Positions 51,226-59,740 of a stretch of DNA of 64,000 nucleotides are shown here, piece by piece. The stretch is from Collinsella tanakaei (GTDB taxonomy: Bacteria; Actinomycetota; Coriobacteriia; Coriobacteriales; Coriobacteriaceae), in the NCBI RefSeq assembly GCF_021531055.1, contig NZ_JADYTL010000003.1, forward strand, positions 1 to 64,000, written 5' to 3'. Both the position numbers and the translations under genes were made by a program. Positions within the stretch are counted from its first letter, which is position 1; every line of letters begins with the position of its first letter. The notes under the pieces were generated by a model, which was not told the DNA's origin, did no database searches, and worked only from the letters and a program-made list of their open reading frames with translations.

Positions 51226-52036
51226 TGCCTTCAAGCCAGCCCGTCTTCTCCGCATTATACGAACTGTCGGCATCGAGCGCCGTGATGAGGGAAGCTTCGA
51301 GCGACTCGAGCTTGCCGGCAGCACATGGATACAGGAACACATACACGTGCTGTCCGTACTTCACATCGGCGTACACATCGACATTGCCCTTGCCGATGAT
51401 ATCGTCATGGATGCTCTTGAACATATCATCCGACTTGCCGACATAGATACCTTTGAATTTGTGGTAGTTCCCCTTCTTCACAGCGGAAGGATAGGTCACT
51501 ATGGCATAGCAGCCATAATAGGCGAAGATCCCCTCGCCGTCCTGAACGGAAAGCCCGCTTTGCATCCTCCATGTTTTCATGAAGTCCTCGACAGAGAGCT
51601 TGTTTCCCGCTCCATCGAGCAACGCTCGCCGAGCCTCGGTTCGGGCTTTTTGCTGAGCGCGTTCATCGATGGCACCGCGCACGGCGTCCCCAACCGCTTT
51701 TCCTCGTTGGACAACCATGTCGCCCGCGCCTTTCGCAGCGCGCACCACGCTATCACCGGCTTCGTTGACGGCATCGGGCGCCTTATCGCGAACGACCGCT
51801 GCGACACGATTGGCAACCGGAGCGACATTGGGAATCATGTTGACCATCTGACGAGCGAGCGGCGTGAACTTTGTTGCCTTCTCAAACACGGCGGCGAATT
51901 TCCCCTTGTTCGCCATGTTCGCAACGGCTTCGACGATGTCGATCACCGCTTGCGCTGCATCGCGGTAGTCATTTGCCTCCCGCGCGGTCGAGTAGTTCGA
52001 TTGTGCAGCGGTAAAATCGCTCGGCTTCCGTCCCAC
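51218..52036 (-). CDS. GIY-YIG-like protein with amphipathic helical N-terminus
   Basis: 272 residues. Residues 20-150 are helical with repeated amphipathic stretches (AVVRDKAPDAVNEAG, AAKGAGDMVVQRGKAVGDAV). Residues 165-265 resemble the GIY-YIG nuclease core: GCYAIV as the GIY strand, KGIYVGKSDDMF as the YVG strand, an H at IHDDI, and a glutamate in LESLEASLITAL followed by YN. The catalytic arginine after the YVG strand appears to be Lys or missing (MFKSIHDD). I do not know a described protein with this combination. It lies 53 bases after the 440-residue gene and overlaps the DUF4230 gene. Confidence 0.65.
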   Translation of the reverse strand: MGRKPSDFTAAQSNYSTAREANDYRDAAQAVIDIVEAVANMANKGKFAAVFEKATKFTPLARQMVNMIPNVAPVANRVAAVVRDKAPDAVNEAGDSVVRAAKGAGDMVVQRGKAVGDAVRGAIDERAQQKARTEARRALLDGAGNKLSVEDFMKTWRMQSGLSVQDGEGIFAYYGCYAIVTYPSAVKKGNYHKFKGIYVGKSDDMFKSIHDDIIGKGNVDVYADVKYGQHVYVFLYPCAAGKLESLEASLITALDADSSYNAEKTGWLEGND

Positions 52037-52089
52037 CGTGACCCCTCCGAATCTGTCGACAGGCCGATTAACTCACTCTCGCCGAAGGC

Positions 52090-53412
52090 CTACTTCTTCC
52101 TTTTCCAAGGCAGCGCCTCGGCGATCTTGCCAAGGTCGACGCTTCCCAAGGCTTCGGCAATCTGCTGCCCACCGGCAACGGCACCCGATGCAGCGGCCGC
52201 AAAGCCCTCGCCCATCGCATCCCCCAGCTTGCCGGCGCCGTCCATAACGACACCGCCCAACTGGTTCGCCCCGTCCATGGCAGCTCCGCCCAAATCGCCC
52301 GCGCCTTTTGCGATATCCTTCGCTACATCGGCCGCTGCTTCGCCGGCGAGAGCTCCCCAATTACGGGCACGCTCGATTTCATGCTCATCGATTTCGATAT
52401 CGAGATACTCCGCGAACCGAGAGAGCCTGCTGGCGACAGTCGTTGCCGAACTAAGCGCACTGTCAACCGCGAACGGATGCAGCAGCTTCTGCTCACGAAG
52501 CCGAGCGGCGGCATCGTCGATGCTCTCCCGGAAAACGACGATCCCGTCCTTGATCTTGTGCAACCTGAGCTTGCGAGCCTCCGTGATGCCCAATCGATGC
52601 TGCTCCAACACCTCCGGAAGCTCAGCATATGCACGCTCGAGTTCGAGTACCGAGAATCTATCGCGCGTCTGAACGGCGCGCGCGATGACCGTCAGCCAGG
52701 CGTCTACCTCTGAGCCAGCCGGCTTGAGCAGATCGTCGATCTCCTCGGCACTCTTTGCAGCGACAAGCTTATCCGACAAACCCTTGAGCTTCAGCAATGC
52801 ATATCCCAAAGCCTGTGTCGTCGTCTTCGCGCAAGGGGACAGCTTCGACCATGCCGTCTCGTTGAGTACCCCCGTTTTCTTCCAAATCGCTTCGGCCTCG
52901 TCGATTTCCAGCGCGACTCCGATAAGATCCGATACGGAACGATCCTTTTGGTCCTGGAGCAGCTCGTCGACCTTCTTGTCGATAGAGGCGAGATAGTCGG
53001 TGATTTCCTGAATCGCCTGCTCGAGCGCAGCCTGCGCCATAACGCCCGCAACCCCCGTTGCCATGGCAGGAGAAAAGAGCTGGCTTGGAGTCGTGAACTC
53101 CAGCCACTTGACGATTCGACCGTTCGCACCTTGTGCGACACCCTTCTGAAGAGCACCTGCCTTCCCATATTGCTTGAGAAGCTGACTTGATTCCTTCGTC
53201 AGCTTGACCCATCGCCCAGATCCCTGAGCAAGCTCTCCCGCCGCCTGCGCTGCATTGGCACCGACTTTCAGAGCCTTCGTGGTGAACTCGCGAGATGTGA
53301 TGCCCCGTTCATCGAGCCATTGTTTGATCTCGCCCGGCTCGCCCAGAAAGAGCAGACCCGATTCGTCCTTGATGACCGATATCGCTTGCGTTGAAGTATC
53401 GGGACGGCTCAT
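52090..53412 (-). CDS. Helical protein with glycine-zipper C-terminus
   Basis: 440 residues from the ATG at 53412 (GGAGCG upstream). No known domain is recognised. The N-terminal 90 residues contain EPGEIKQWLDERGITSREF. The segment 100-145 is alanine-rich (MATGVAGVMAQAALEQAIQ) and followed by long helices with coiled-coil character. Residues 370-430 are built of small residues with Gly every fourth position (AKGAGDLGGAAMDGANQLGG), like a glycine zipper, and the protein ends KRKK. It may associate with membranes without a classical anchor. The KGAGD helices recall those of the next gene product. Confidence 0.7.
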   Translation of the reverse strand: MSRPDTSTQAISVIKDESGLLFLGEPGEIKQWLDERGITSREFTTKALKVGANAAQAAGELAQGSGRWVKLTKESSQLLKQYGKAGALQKGVAQGANGRIVKWLEFTTPSQLFSPAMATGVAGVMAQAALEQAIQEITDYLASIDKKVDELLQDQKDRSVSDLIGVALEIDEAEAIWKKTGVLNETAWSKLSPCAKTTTQALGYALLKLKGLSDKLVAAKSAEEIDDLLKPAGSEVDAWLTVIARAVQTRDRFSVLELERAYAELPEVLEQHRLGITEARKLRLHKIKDGIVVFRESIDDAAARLREQKLLHPFAVDSALSSATTVASRLSRFAEYLDIEIDEHEIERARNWGALAGEAAADVAKDIAKGAGDLGGAAMDGANQLGGVVMDGAGKLGDAMGEGFAAAASGAVAGGQQIAEALGSVDLGKIAEALPWKRKK

Positions 53413-53527
53413 TCGACGCTCCAAACTCGTAGAAGGATGATTCTTCCGATCCGCTTAAGTCTACCGCAGGTGCAGATAGGAGTACCGTGCGGAGAACGCA
53501 TATCAAGGTCGTTCGGCCACGCGCAAC

Positions 53528-53557
53528 CCCGCCCGCATCATCCGATCGACGCGGGCG
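53528..53557. repeat. GC-rich hairpin between GYF and 440-residue genes
   Basis: CCGCCCG and CGGGCGG arms enclose a 16-base loop in the 164-base gap. A T-rich run follows only on the plus strand, so for the minus-strand operon it is at best a partial stop or processing site. Confidence 0.45.
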
Positions 53558-53576
53558 GAGCTTTTCTTCCTTTGAG

Positions 53577-53927
53577 CTACCCCTCCGGCACGGGCGGCGG
53601 AGTTAGCGCCACGAGCCGTAGCACTTCCGGCACATCCTCGGCGAGCTTCCAGTCGGACATACCGGGTTTCCAGACGTAGGTCTCCTTGGTCACGCGCTTT
53701 GCAGCAATCAGGCGCGAGAGCCCGGCGAGGGAAAGCGGCCTGGTCGCCGAACCGTCAAGAACCGCATACCAAACCGGCTGCTCGCCGGGCAGCATGGCAT
53801 TATCGGCGCCCGGCGTCACCGTGCTCTGGAGTCCGATATTCATCGAGTTCGCCATCTGGGTTGCCACGGCCATGCTCAAACCGAACTCCACCAGACGGTC
53901 GATAGAGTAGAAGCTGTTCTCGTCCAT
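53577..53927 (-). CDS. Small GYF_2-domain protein
   Basis: 116 residues from the ATG at 53927 (GGAGAGAGG upstream). Residues 50-108 form a GYF_2 (DUF4339) domain: VWYAVLDGSATRPLSLAGL, then TYVWKPGMSDWKLAEDVPEV. GYF domains bind proline-rich peptides. The first 45 residues are a short helical segment. It starts 10 bases after the SPFH gene, which ends in the same domain and has a proline-rich stretch, so the two probably interact. Confidence 0.85.
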   Translation of the reverse strand: MDENSFYSIDRLVEFGLSMAVATQMANSMNIGLQSTVTPGADNAMLPGEQPVWYAVLDGSATRPLSLAGLSRLIAAKRVTKETYVWKPGMSDWKLAEDVPEVLRLVALTPPPVPEG

Positions 53928-53937
53928 ACCTCTCTCC

Positions 53938-55323
53938 TTACGCAGTCGGCGGGATAGGCGGCATGTCGGCGGGCGTGCTGCCACCGAAAACGGAAGCGAG
54001 CTCATCCACGTCTCCCGCGCGGCGCCATTCGGCCATGCCGGGTTTCCATACAAGACTATCGGCACCAAACGTGCCTGCCGACAGCATCTGAGACAGCACC
54101 GGAATGGCAAACGGACCGGTAGCGGCGCCGTTCACCGCAACGTGATAGCCAACCTGCGGAACCGGAGGAGGCACGACACCCGGCGCAGATGTAGTACCAG
54201 CCTGCCCAAGCCCTCCCATCATGCCGTTCATCATGCCCGCGACGTTTTGACCCACAGCGCCTCCGACGGCCATGCCGGCCATCATCGCGGCAGGATCGAA
54301 TCCACCAGCGCCACCGGCACCACCCATCTCGGTTGCACCGTTCGCGCCCATCTGGCCGAGCGCTTGAGCACCTGCAATGCCAACTTCAGCCTGCTTCTCC
54401 ACCTGGAACGCGGAGAAGTTCGTGCTCTCCGTGGCCAAGCGCTGCATGCGCTGCGCCTCTTCGCGCTGAATGCGCAGGGTTTCCTCGAGGTTCTCGGCAT
54501 TGATTCGCTGCTGATCATGCAGGTTCTTGATGTTCACATTGGTTTGCGCCTGGACGGTCCGCTGCTCGACATCACGCGTGACGGACATAAGCTGACGGTA
54601 TCCCTCACTCGTCTTATCGATTTCGAGCGCCGAGATATCGATGCCCGATACCTCGATACCGAAGTTATCACTCATGCGCTCGACGACTTGCGGCGCCACC
54701 GCGTCATGGATCTGCGAGATGCCGCGCTCGATTTGCACAACAGGGATACCGAGGTCGGAAGGAGCATTCGCGACCGCTGCCTTAATGTAACGGCAGATCG
54801 CATCGCGAACCTGAAGCTTGAACCGATCAAGGTCGAATTCATCCAGACGGTGCAGCTTGATGAACTGGCGGTAATCCTTGATGCGGAACGTGAGCGTGCC
54901 ACGAACCGCTACCGGCACACCGAAATCGAGGAAGCGTGGGTCGTAAACATCGAAGAACGGCACGCCGAACCGCGCCTGGATGACATGGGCGAGGTTGATG
55001 AAGTAAACCTCCGCCTGGAACGGCGTGCCGCCCTCATACGCAAGCCCGACGACGCTGGCGAGCACGGGCAGGTTCGCGGTTTTCAGGATCTCGTCGTACG
55101 GACCCTCGATGAAGTCCTCGCACGTACCGTCCTTTTGGTGGTACACGAACACCGCAACCGACCCATCGCGCACGCGCAGGGAGGAGCCCCAGCGAATCGC
55201 ATTCTCGCGACCCAGCGCATTGGCCTGCGAGCCCGCAGGACGCCATTTCCAGATCAGGTAATCCGGTTCATCGCAGCGGATTTGGTCCATAAATCCGCCT
55301 GTAGACTTGTTGAAGATGCTCAT
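53938..55323 (-). CDS. SPFH/band 7 protein (YdjI-like) with C-terminal GYF_2 domain
   Basis: 461 residues from the ATG at 55323 (AAGGAG upstream). Residues 15-60 (DEPDYLIWKWRP) and the SPFH domain to about 230 match the YdjI group; then a coiled coil (VNIKNLHDQQRINAENLEETLRI, split by me) to about 310, a Gly/Met-rich stretch (AAMMAGMAVGGAVGQNVAG), a proline-rich linker (VVPPPVPQ) and a GYF_2 domain from about 395. In Bacillus subtilis YdjI works with YdjG, YdjH and PspA at the membrane. Zinc-ribbon membrane proteins upstream here could play the YdjG/YdjH part. Confidence 0.88.
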   Translation of the reverse strand: MSIFNKSTGGFMDQIRCDEPDYLIWKWRPAGSQANALGRENAIRWGSSLRVRDGSVAVFVYHQKDGTCEDFIEGPYDEILKTANLPVLASVVGLAYEGGTPFQAEVYFINLAHVIQARFGVPFFDVYDPRFLDFGVPVAVRGTLTFRIKDYRQFIKLHRLDEFDLDRFKLQVRDAICRYIKAAVANAPSDLGIPVVQIERGISQIHDAVAPQVVERMSDNFGIEVSGIDISALEIDKTSEGYRQLMSVTRDVEQRTVQAQTNVNIKNLHDQQRINAENLEETLRIQREEAQRMQRLATESTNFSAFQVEKQAEVGIAGAQALGQMGANGATEMGGAGGAGGFDPAAMMAGMAVGGAVGQNVAGMMNGMMGGLGQAGTTSAPGVVPPPVPQVGYHVAVNGAATGPFAIPVLSQMLSAGTFGADSLVWKPGMAEWRRAGDVDELASVFGGSTPADMPPIPPTA

Positions 55324-55404
55324 GTTATTGCTCCTTGTTATGGGTGTCTGCCCATTCACGGCGCATCGATATCGACGCGAAGCCCTATTGAAAAGCGAAG
55401 CGCG

Positions 55405-56640
55405 CTACTTTTGGAATCGAGAATGGTAGTAAACCGCAATGGGAACAGTCGGGTAATAAAAAGTTCCTTCGACAAACCCTCTTTTACCTCCGACCGTAAC
55501 ATCTTCCACGATTCCTTCCCTAACGTATAGCGCCGTTATGATGTTGATGTCATTGAGGGGGATGAGCTCCACATTGGTAAACCCTGCTTCCTCGAAGCGA
55601 TGTTTCACCGTTATTCTGTCCTTTTCATCTGGCCAACCACTGGAAATCGGCATGATGATTTTTCCCTCCGCCATCGCTTTGGCGATTTTGTCCCTCTCTT
55701 CTCTCAGCTCCTCTGCCTCTTTTTCGTCTCGTTTTGCCTGAGACGCAAACCAGGGCAGCTCTATTGCCGCAACAACCGCACCCAAGTAGATAAACGATGC
55801 ATTTGCGTGTGCATAATCCACCATTTTCCCCAAGGCAAACGCCGTAAGCACGAGGGCCACGGAGCATACGATTCCATATATGCTTCGCCCCCGGTTAACG
55901 GATGCGGGTATTGCAGCCAACAAGATCACAATGGCAATGATCTGCAAGATACTCGAGTTTTTGCCTTCGATAGCAGAATACGCTGCAATTGTAAGGAGAA
56001 CAATTGCGACATAGAGACCGATTGTTCGGAGAAATGCTTTTCTGGCAGCTACAGACTGAAACCTTTTCTCGCGATCGTCAATCGCATCCCGTATTGAATG
56101 ATAAAGGCTCTCGAGCTTCTGATTATCACTATCGGATAGAAGCAACCGTCCTTTTTGATAAGCCTGCTCACCCTTGGCAAGCCAGGCGTCAATGAGCCTA
56201 TTTGTTCGAATATCATCGATGCTTTTCGCGTTCTCAAGCGCGCTATTGATATTCGATTGGGCAAGCATCATAAAGTCGAATATATCGCCCTTGCTATTTG
56301 GAATAACAAAGTTCTTGATCAATACCTGCTGGCTAATCGCAATGGCGGCAGAGGAGGAATCCGAATGCGCAACTTCGACAAGAGCCTTGGTAAAGTCACT
56401 CAATGATGCCGATCGCTCAGAATCCCTCAATTCATAGCCGCACGCCGGACAATATGCTGTGAAAGAACCGAGCATTTCGCCGCATGCAGGACATTTCACA
56501 ACCGAGCCTTGATACGTTTCCCTAGGACTATCACTGCCGGCGCCGGTGATCTCAACAGGAGACCCGCACTTCACGCAGAACTTTGCCTGGCAATCTATCT
56601 CGCTTCCGCAGGCCGAACAAATATGCATATCGTCTCTCAT
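55405..56640 (-). CDS. Zinc-ribbon membrane protein with PASTA-like C-terminal module
   Basis: 411 residues. Two zinc ribbons open the protein: CSACGSEIDCQAKFCVKCG at residues 8-26 and CPACGEMLGSFTAYCPACG near 50-68. A helical region follows (about 85-200), then four membrane segments between about 205 and 300, a charged helix, and a C-terminal module from about 335 (RFEEAGFTNVELIPLND, then VTVGGKRGFVEGTFYY and VYYHS). The same kind of module occurs twice in the product of 57548. DNA here is clearly more AT-rich than at either end of the window. I infer an envelope-located sensor or scaffold with cytoplasmic zinc ribbons. Confidence 0.8.
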   Translation of the reverse strand: MRDDMHICSACGSEIDCQAKFCVKCGSPVEITGAGSDSPRETYQGSVVKCPACGEMLGSFTAYCPACGYELRDSERSASLSDFTKALVEVAHSDSSSAAIAISQQVLIKNFVIPNSKGDIFDFMMLAQSNINSALENAKSIDDIRTNRLIDAWLAKGEQAYQKGRLLLSDSDNQKLESLYHSIRDAIDDREKRFQSVAARKAFLRTIGLYVAIVLLTIAAYSAIEGKNSSILQIIAIVILLAAIPASVNRGRSIYGIVCSVALVLTAFALGKMVDYAHANASFIYLGAVVAAIELPWFASQAKRDEKEAEELREERDKIAKAMAEGKIIMPISSGWPDEKDRITVKHRFEEAGFTNVELIPLNDINIITALYVREGIVEDVTVGGKRGFVEGTFYYPTVPIAVYYHSRFQK

Positions 56641-56648
56641 AAATCGCC

Positions 56649-56843
56649 TCAGCCGTTTTCAATCTGCCGCGCAATCATGCCGCCGGTAGGCACCATGCTG
56701 TAAATGACCATTCCATTTTCAGCATGCTTCCTGCACGATATAGGGCCCACGATTAGAAGAACCACCGCTATGAATACAACCAGGATTGAATAGTAGGAGT
56801 ATTTTAAGATATACCTTAATATCCAGTGAATAATATCTTTCAT
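56649..56843 (-). CDS. 64-residue single-pass membrane protein
   Basis: The ATG at 56843 is preceded by AGGAG at ideal distance. One hydrophobic segment (YYSILVVFIAVVLLIVGPI, residues about 18-36) is followed by a short polar tail. No relatives are recognised. It ends 8 bases before the zinc-ribbon gene and belongs to the island operon. Confidence 0.7.
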   Translation of the reverse strand: MKDIIHWILRYILKYSYYSILVVFIAVVLLIVGPISCRKHAENGMVIYSMVPTGGMIARQIENG

Positions 56844-56964
56844 ACTATACTCCTGCTTTCTATCCTTTACCACCGAACTGCTTACAACACCGGAAGGGGA
56901 AATCGACGTACGGTCATTCGCCACCTTTTGAAAGCGCTACATTCGTAGATACTGGCAACGAGGC

Positions 56965-57534
56965 TCATTCCCGCGTCATAACGAGAAGAACGTCCCGTTT
57001 TTTTCTTAGATACAGCAGCTTCGCTCGAATAATCAGCTCTTCGTCATCCATCGCCTGGCAAGCATGCTCGATCAGCTGATGGACCTTCTCAAGCCATGCC
57101 GTAGATAATTCGGCGCGCCTTTCATCATCGGAACCCTTTTTGAATGCCTCGACCTCGACGCGAGGCAGGATTGCCAAAGCATTCTCTAAAGCCTCATCGG
57201 CATCATCGGGAACGGCAAGACGATGAATGAGCTCGACCTTCATATCTGTCGACTCAACATCCTTAAGCCGATTATCCAAGTCATCTACCGAAAAGAACTC
57301 AGAAGCAGTCTCATGTGAACACTCCTGACAGCTTGACTGGAAATCATAGCCCTCCGAAGAGCATGTTTGCATGCCGTTAGGATCGCTGCCCTCGCCGAGC
57401 GTTGCTTCCCCATCGGAAACTCCCAACGCGTCCGCAGATACGCCGGCACCTTCCATTTCGACCGGGTTCCCGCAGTTCCAACAAAAGTGTGCCCCGTCTT
57501 TTACTTTCGCTCCGCATTCAGTGCAAAACGGCAT
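56965..57534 (-). CDS. Soluble zinc-ribbon protein
   Basis: 189 residues from the ATG at 57534 (GGAGGAC upstream). An N-terminal zinc ribbon, CTECGAKVKDGAHFCWNCG (residues 4-22), is followed by a low-complexity acidic linker with a third cysteine pair (CQEC) and a helical domain of about 110 residues. No membrane segment. It starts 13 bases after the DUF4839 gene. The partner is probably one of the membrane proteins of the operon. Confidence 0.8.
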   Translation of the reverse strand: MPFCTECGAKVKDGAHFCWNCGNPVEMEGAGVSADALGVSDGEATLGEGSDPNGMQTCSSEGYDFQSSCQECSHETASEFFSVDDLDNRLKDVESTDMKVELIHRLAVPDDADEALENALAILPRVEVEAFKKGSDDERRAELSTAWLEKVHQLIEHACQAMDDEELIIRAKLLYLRKKRDVLLVMTRE

Positions 57535-57547
57535 ATCGTCCTCCACC

Positions 57548-59443
57548 TCACCGATCCGACAGAGATACCGGGTCGAGCTCAACCCACTGGTTTTTGTAAT
57601 CCCATTGATCAATAACCGCAGTGACTGTCACTTCCGATCCGTTACGGAGCCCTTCGCCCGTATAGCCCATGTCGAACCTATTGACATCGGTAAAGTGAAA
57701 CATCGGACCGACCGTCGTTTGTTTCTCCACATTCCCCGCCAAAATGAGCACATCGTAGCGTGTCTTATAGGTATCATGATTCATGATATTTCCGATGTAG
57801 GCATTGAACCGGATTGTCCTGCCTGCGTATTTGGAAACGAACTCCGACGCATCATCGGTTGATTTTGACATCAGCTTTCTAAAATCTTTCGAGTTTTTAG
57901 TCGTGATGATTTCGGTATCTTGCTTCTGACTCGACTCATTTTGAACGGAATCCGTTGAAGAGGCTGCATCTTCCGCACCAGACTCTACCGTTACCTCTAT
58001 CGTTACTTCGTCATCCGAATCGAACGAGTCGTCCGCTGAAAAACTGGAGTTCGCAAACCATCCCCATCCGATTGAAACACGGCTTACGCCAAGCGCCTCA
58101 TCAGATGAATCCGCTGCAACTTCCACAATGGATATATTCGTAAAGCCAGCCTTTTCGAAAGCTTCTTTAACCTCTTTCCGACTTTTCCCGATTAGTTTTT
58201 TAGCATCATCGGGTGGATACAGCTTTCCAAGTCGGTGATACACGATTACAACCTTGTCGTCCGTATAGAAATCCTCGTCCTGAGAAAATGCCTTTAATCC
58301 GTTAACGGAAACCGATTTGACTGTCCCTTCCCGATCCTTGTCGGCAACATCAAGATCTTCGTTTGCCGTCAACTCGATTCGGTCAAATCCAGCCCTACGA
58401 AATGCCGCTTCGATTTCCTTGTAAGTTTTGCCATCCATGTCGGATGATGCAAAAGGCGCCCTCACATGTTCAATTTCTTGAACATCTACTTGTTCAGAGG
58501 AGCAATGCGCAGTGAAGCGGTACTTGGATTCGCCTTTGCTGCTGAATGAAACCATTCCGTCTACCGACGAATCCTCTTCGTTTTCGAGTTTAAGACGATG
58601 GTCGCCTCGCTCGAGATTCACTTCGTATTCCCCTGTTTCGCCATGCTCAAGAGCGGCTACATACTCCCCGTCGATATAGACATCTAAATCGTAAGTATTA
58701 AATAGCCAGTTCTCATCGCACTCGATTGATATGGTAATCGGTTCGCCCTTCTCGGCTTTTTTCTCATCTTCTTGACCGCCATCCTCGCTCTTTCGTTCTG
58801 CGGCATTGCTATCGTCGTTGACCGAATTGATATCCTGCCTCGCAGGAATCGAAGACATGCTATGGGCGCCCGACGAATCCGACGCCTCCTCACGGGGGAA
58901 CAGGACAATGGCGCCGACCAAGACGATTAAAACCGCGCCAAAAAGAACTGTCATCCCCGCAACACGAGAAGTATTTCCAGTGTGCTCAAGGCGTTTACTG
59001 GTTTTAATCCCAGAATCACCTTGATCCTCATCGCCGCATACGAAAGAGGAATCGCACTGCTCGCTCATATCTTCATTGGACGATTCCTCAAACTCAATCG
59101 CAAGATCGAGGTCTTCAGATTCAGCATCCCCTGCGCCTTTTATTTCTGCGAGTCTTCTTTCCAATGAAGCGATTTCCGAATTAACCTCAGCGAGTTCCTG
59201 CTTAGCAAAACGTATTCTATCGTCCTGCTCTTTCTTCCTCGCCTCATCAGCAACATGCGATTCCTTAACGTGCTTGGCGACGTTTTTCCCTGCTGTCGTC
59301 ACCTGTGAACCGAGACCCAAGAAGCCCTGCTTAAGGTTGTCAAAGCTCTTCTTTGCCGTCTCTTCATCTATGCCCGACATTTCAACAAACTCTTGTTTGG
59401 CATTATCGAGCTGAGAACGCAGGTTATCAAAAAGCCCCATCAT
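57548..59443 (-). CDS. Membrane protein with coiled coil, PASTA-like repeats and DUF4839
   Basis: 631 residues, first gene of the island operon. Residues 1-110 are helical and coiled coil (FAKQELAEVNSEIASLERRL). A single membrane helix lies near 162-183 (VLFGAVLIVLVGAIVLF). Outside follow a beta domain (DVYIDGEYVAALEHGETGEY), two PASTA-like modules (AFRRAGFDRIEL to VIVYHR, and AFEKAGFTNISI to VTIEV), and the DUF4839 domain from about 525 (SKYAGRTIRFNAYIGNI, VTAVIDQWDYKNQWVELDP). PASTA modules in kinases bind cell-wall fragments; a comparable sensing role is inference. The divergent XRE gene begins 80 bases upstream. Confidence 0.82.
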   Translation of the reverse strand: MMGLFDNLRSQLDNAKQEFVEMSGIDEETAKKSFDNLKQGFLGLGSQVTTAGKNVAKHVKESHVADEARKKEQDDRIRFAKQELAEVNSEIASLERRLAEIKGAGDAESEDLDLAIEFEESSNEDMSEQCDSSFVCGDEDQGDSGIKTSKRLEHTGNTSRVAGMTVLFGAVLIVLVGAIVLFPREEASDSSGAHSMSSIPARQDINSVNDDSNAAERKSEDGGQEDEKKAEKGEPITISIECDENWLFNTYDLDVYIDGEYVAALEHGETGEYEVNLERGDHRLKLENEEDSSVDGMVSFSSKGESKYRFTAHCSSEQVDVQEIEHVRAPFASSDMDGKTYKEIEAAFRRAGFDRIELTANEDLDVADKDREGTVKSVSVNGLKAFSQDEDFYTDDKVVIVYHRLGKLYPPDDAKKLIGKSRKEVKEAFEKAGFTNISIVEVAADSSDEALGVSRVSIGWGWFANSSFSADDSFDSDDEVTIEVTVESGAEDAASSTDSVQNESSQKQDTEIITTKNSKDFRKLMSKSTDDASEFVSKYAGRTIRFNAYIGNIMNHDTYKTRYDVLILAGNVEKQTTVGPMFHFTDVNRFDMGYTGEGLRNGSEVTVTAVIDQWDYKNQWVELDPVSLSDR

Positions 59444-59522
59444 TCCCCCAGAGCAAGGTCGCAGTCCCTACATGCTCTCTACAGAGAGCACTTCCTCATC
59501 TTACCGCACGTATGCTTGCAGC

Positions 59523-59738
59523 ATGGACAACGTGCGCGAAAAGCGAGCCCTCGGCTCCAGCATCCAAGCCGCTCGCGCCGAACGCGGCATCTCGCAGCGG
59601 CAACTCGCCCTCATGACAGGGACGAGCCGCTCCTATCTCTGGAAGATCGAGATGGGAGCGGCTGACGTCGGCATCGATGTCCTTATCCGCATCGCCAAGG
59701 CACTTGATGTGCCCGTGCGCGAACTTATCGATTTCTAG
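59523..59738 (+). CDS. Small XRE-family regulator
   Basis: 71 residues, almost entirely one helix-turn-helix: IQAARAERGISQRQLALMTG followed by SRSYLWKIEMGAADVGIDVL. The ATG at 59523 is chosen because the product then begins just before the domain; an in-frame start 51 bases upstream is possible, and no strong ribosome site marks either. It diverges from the nine-gene operon with an 80-base gap, the classical place for its repressor or switch. Confidence 0.82.
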   Translation: MDNVREKRALGSSIQAARAERGISQRQLALMTGTSRSYLWKIEMGAADVGIDVLIRIAKALDVPVRELIDF

Positions 59739-59740
59739 GG

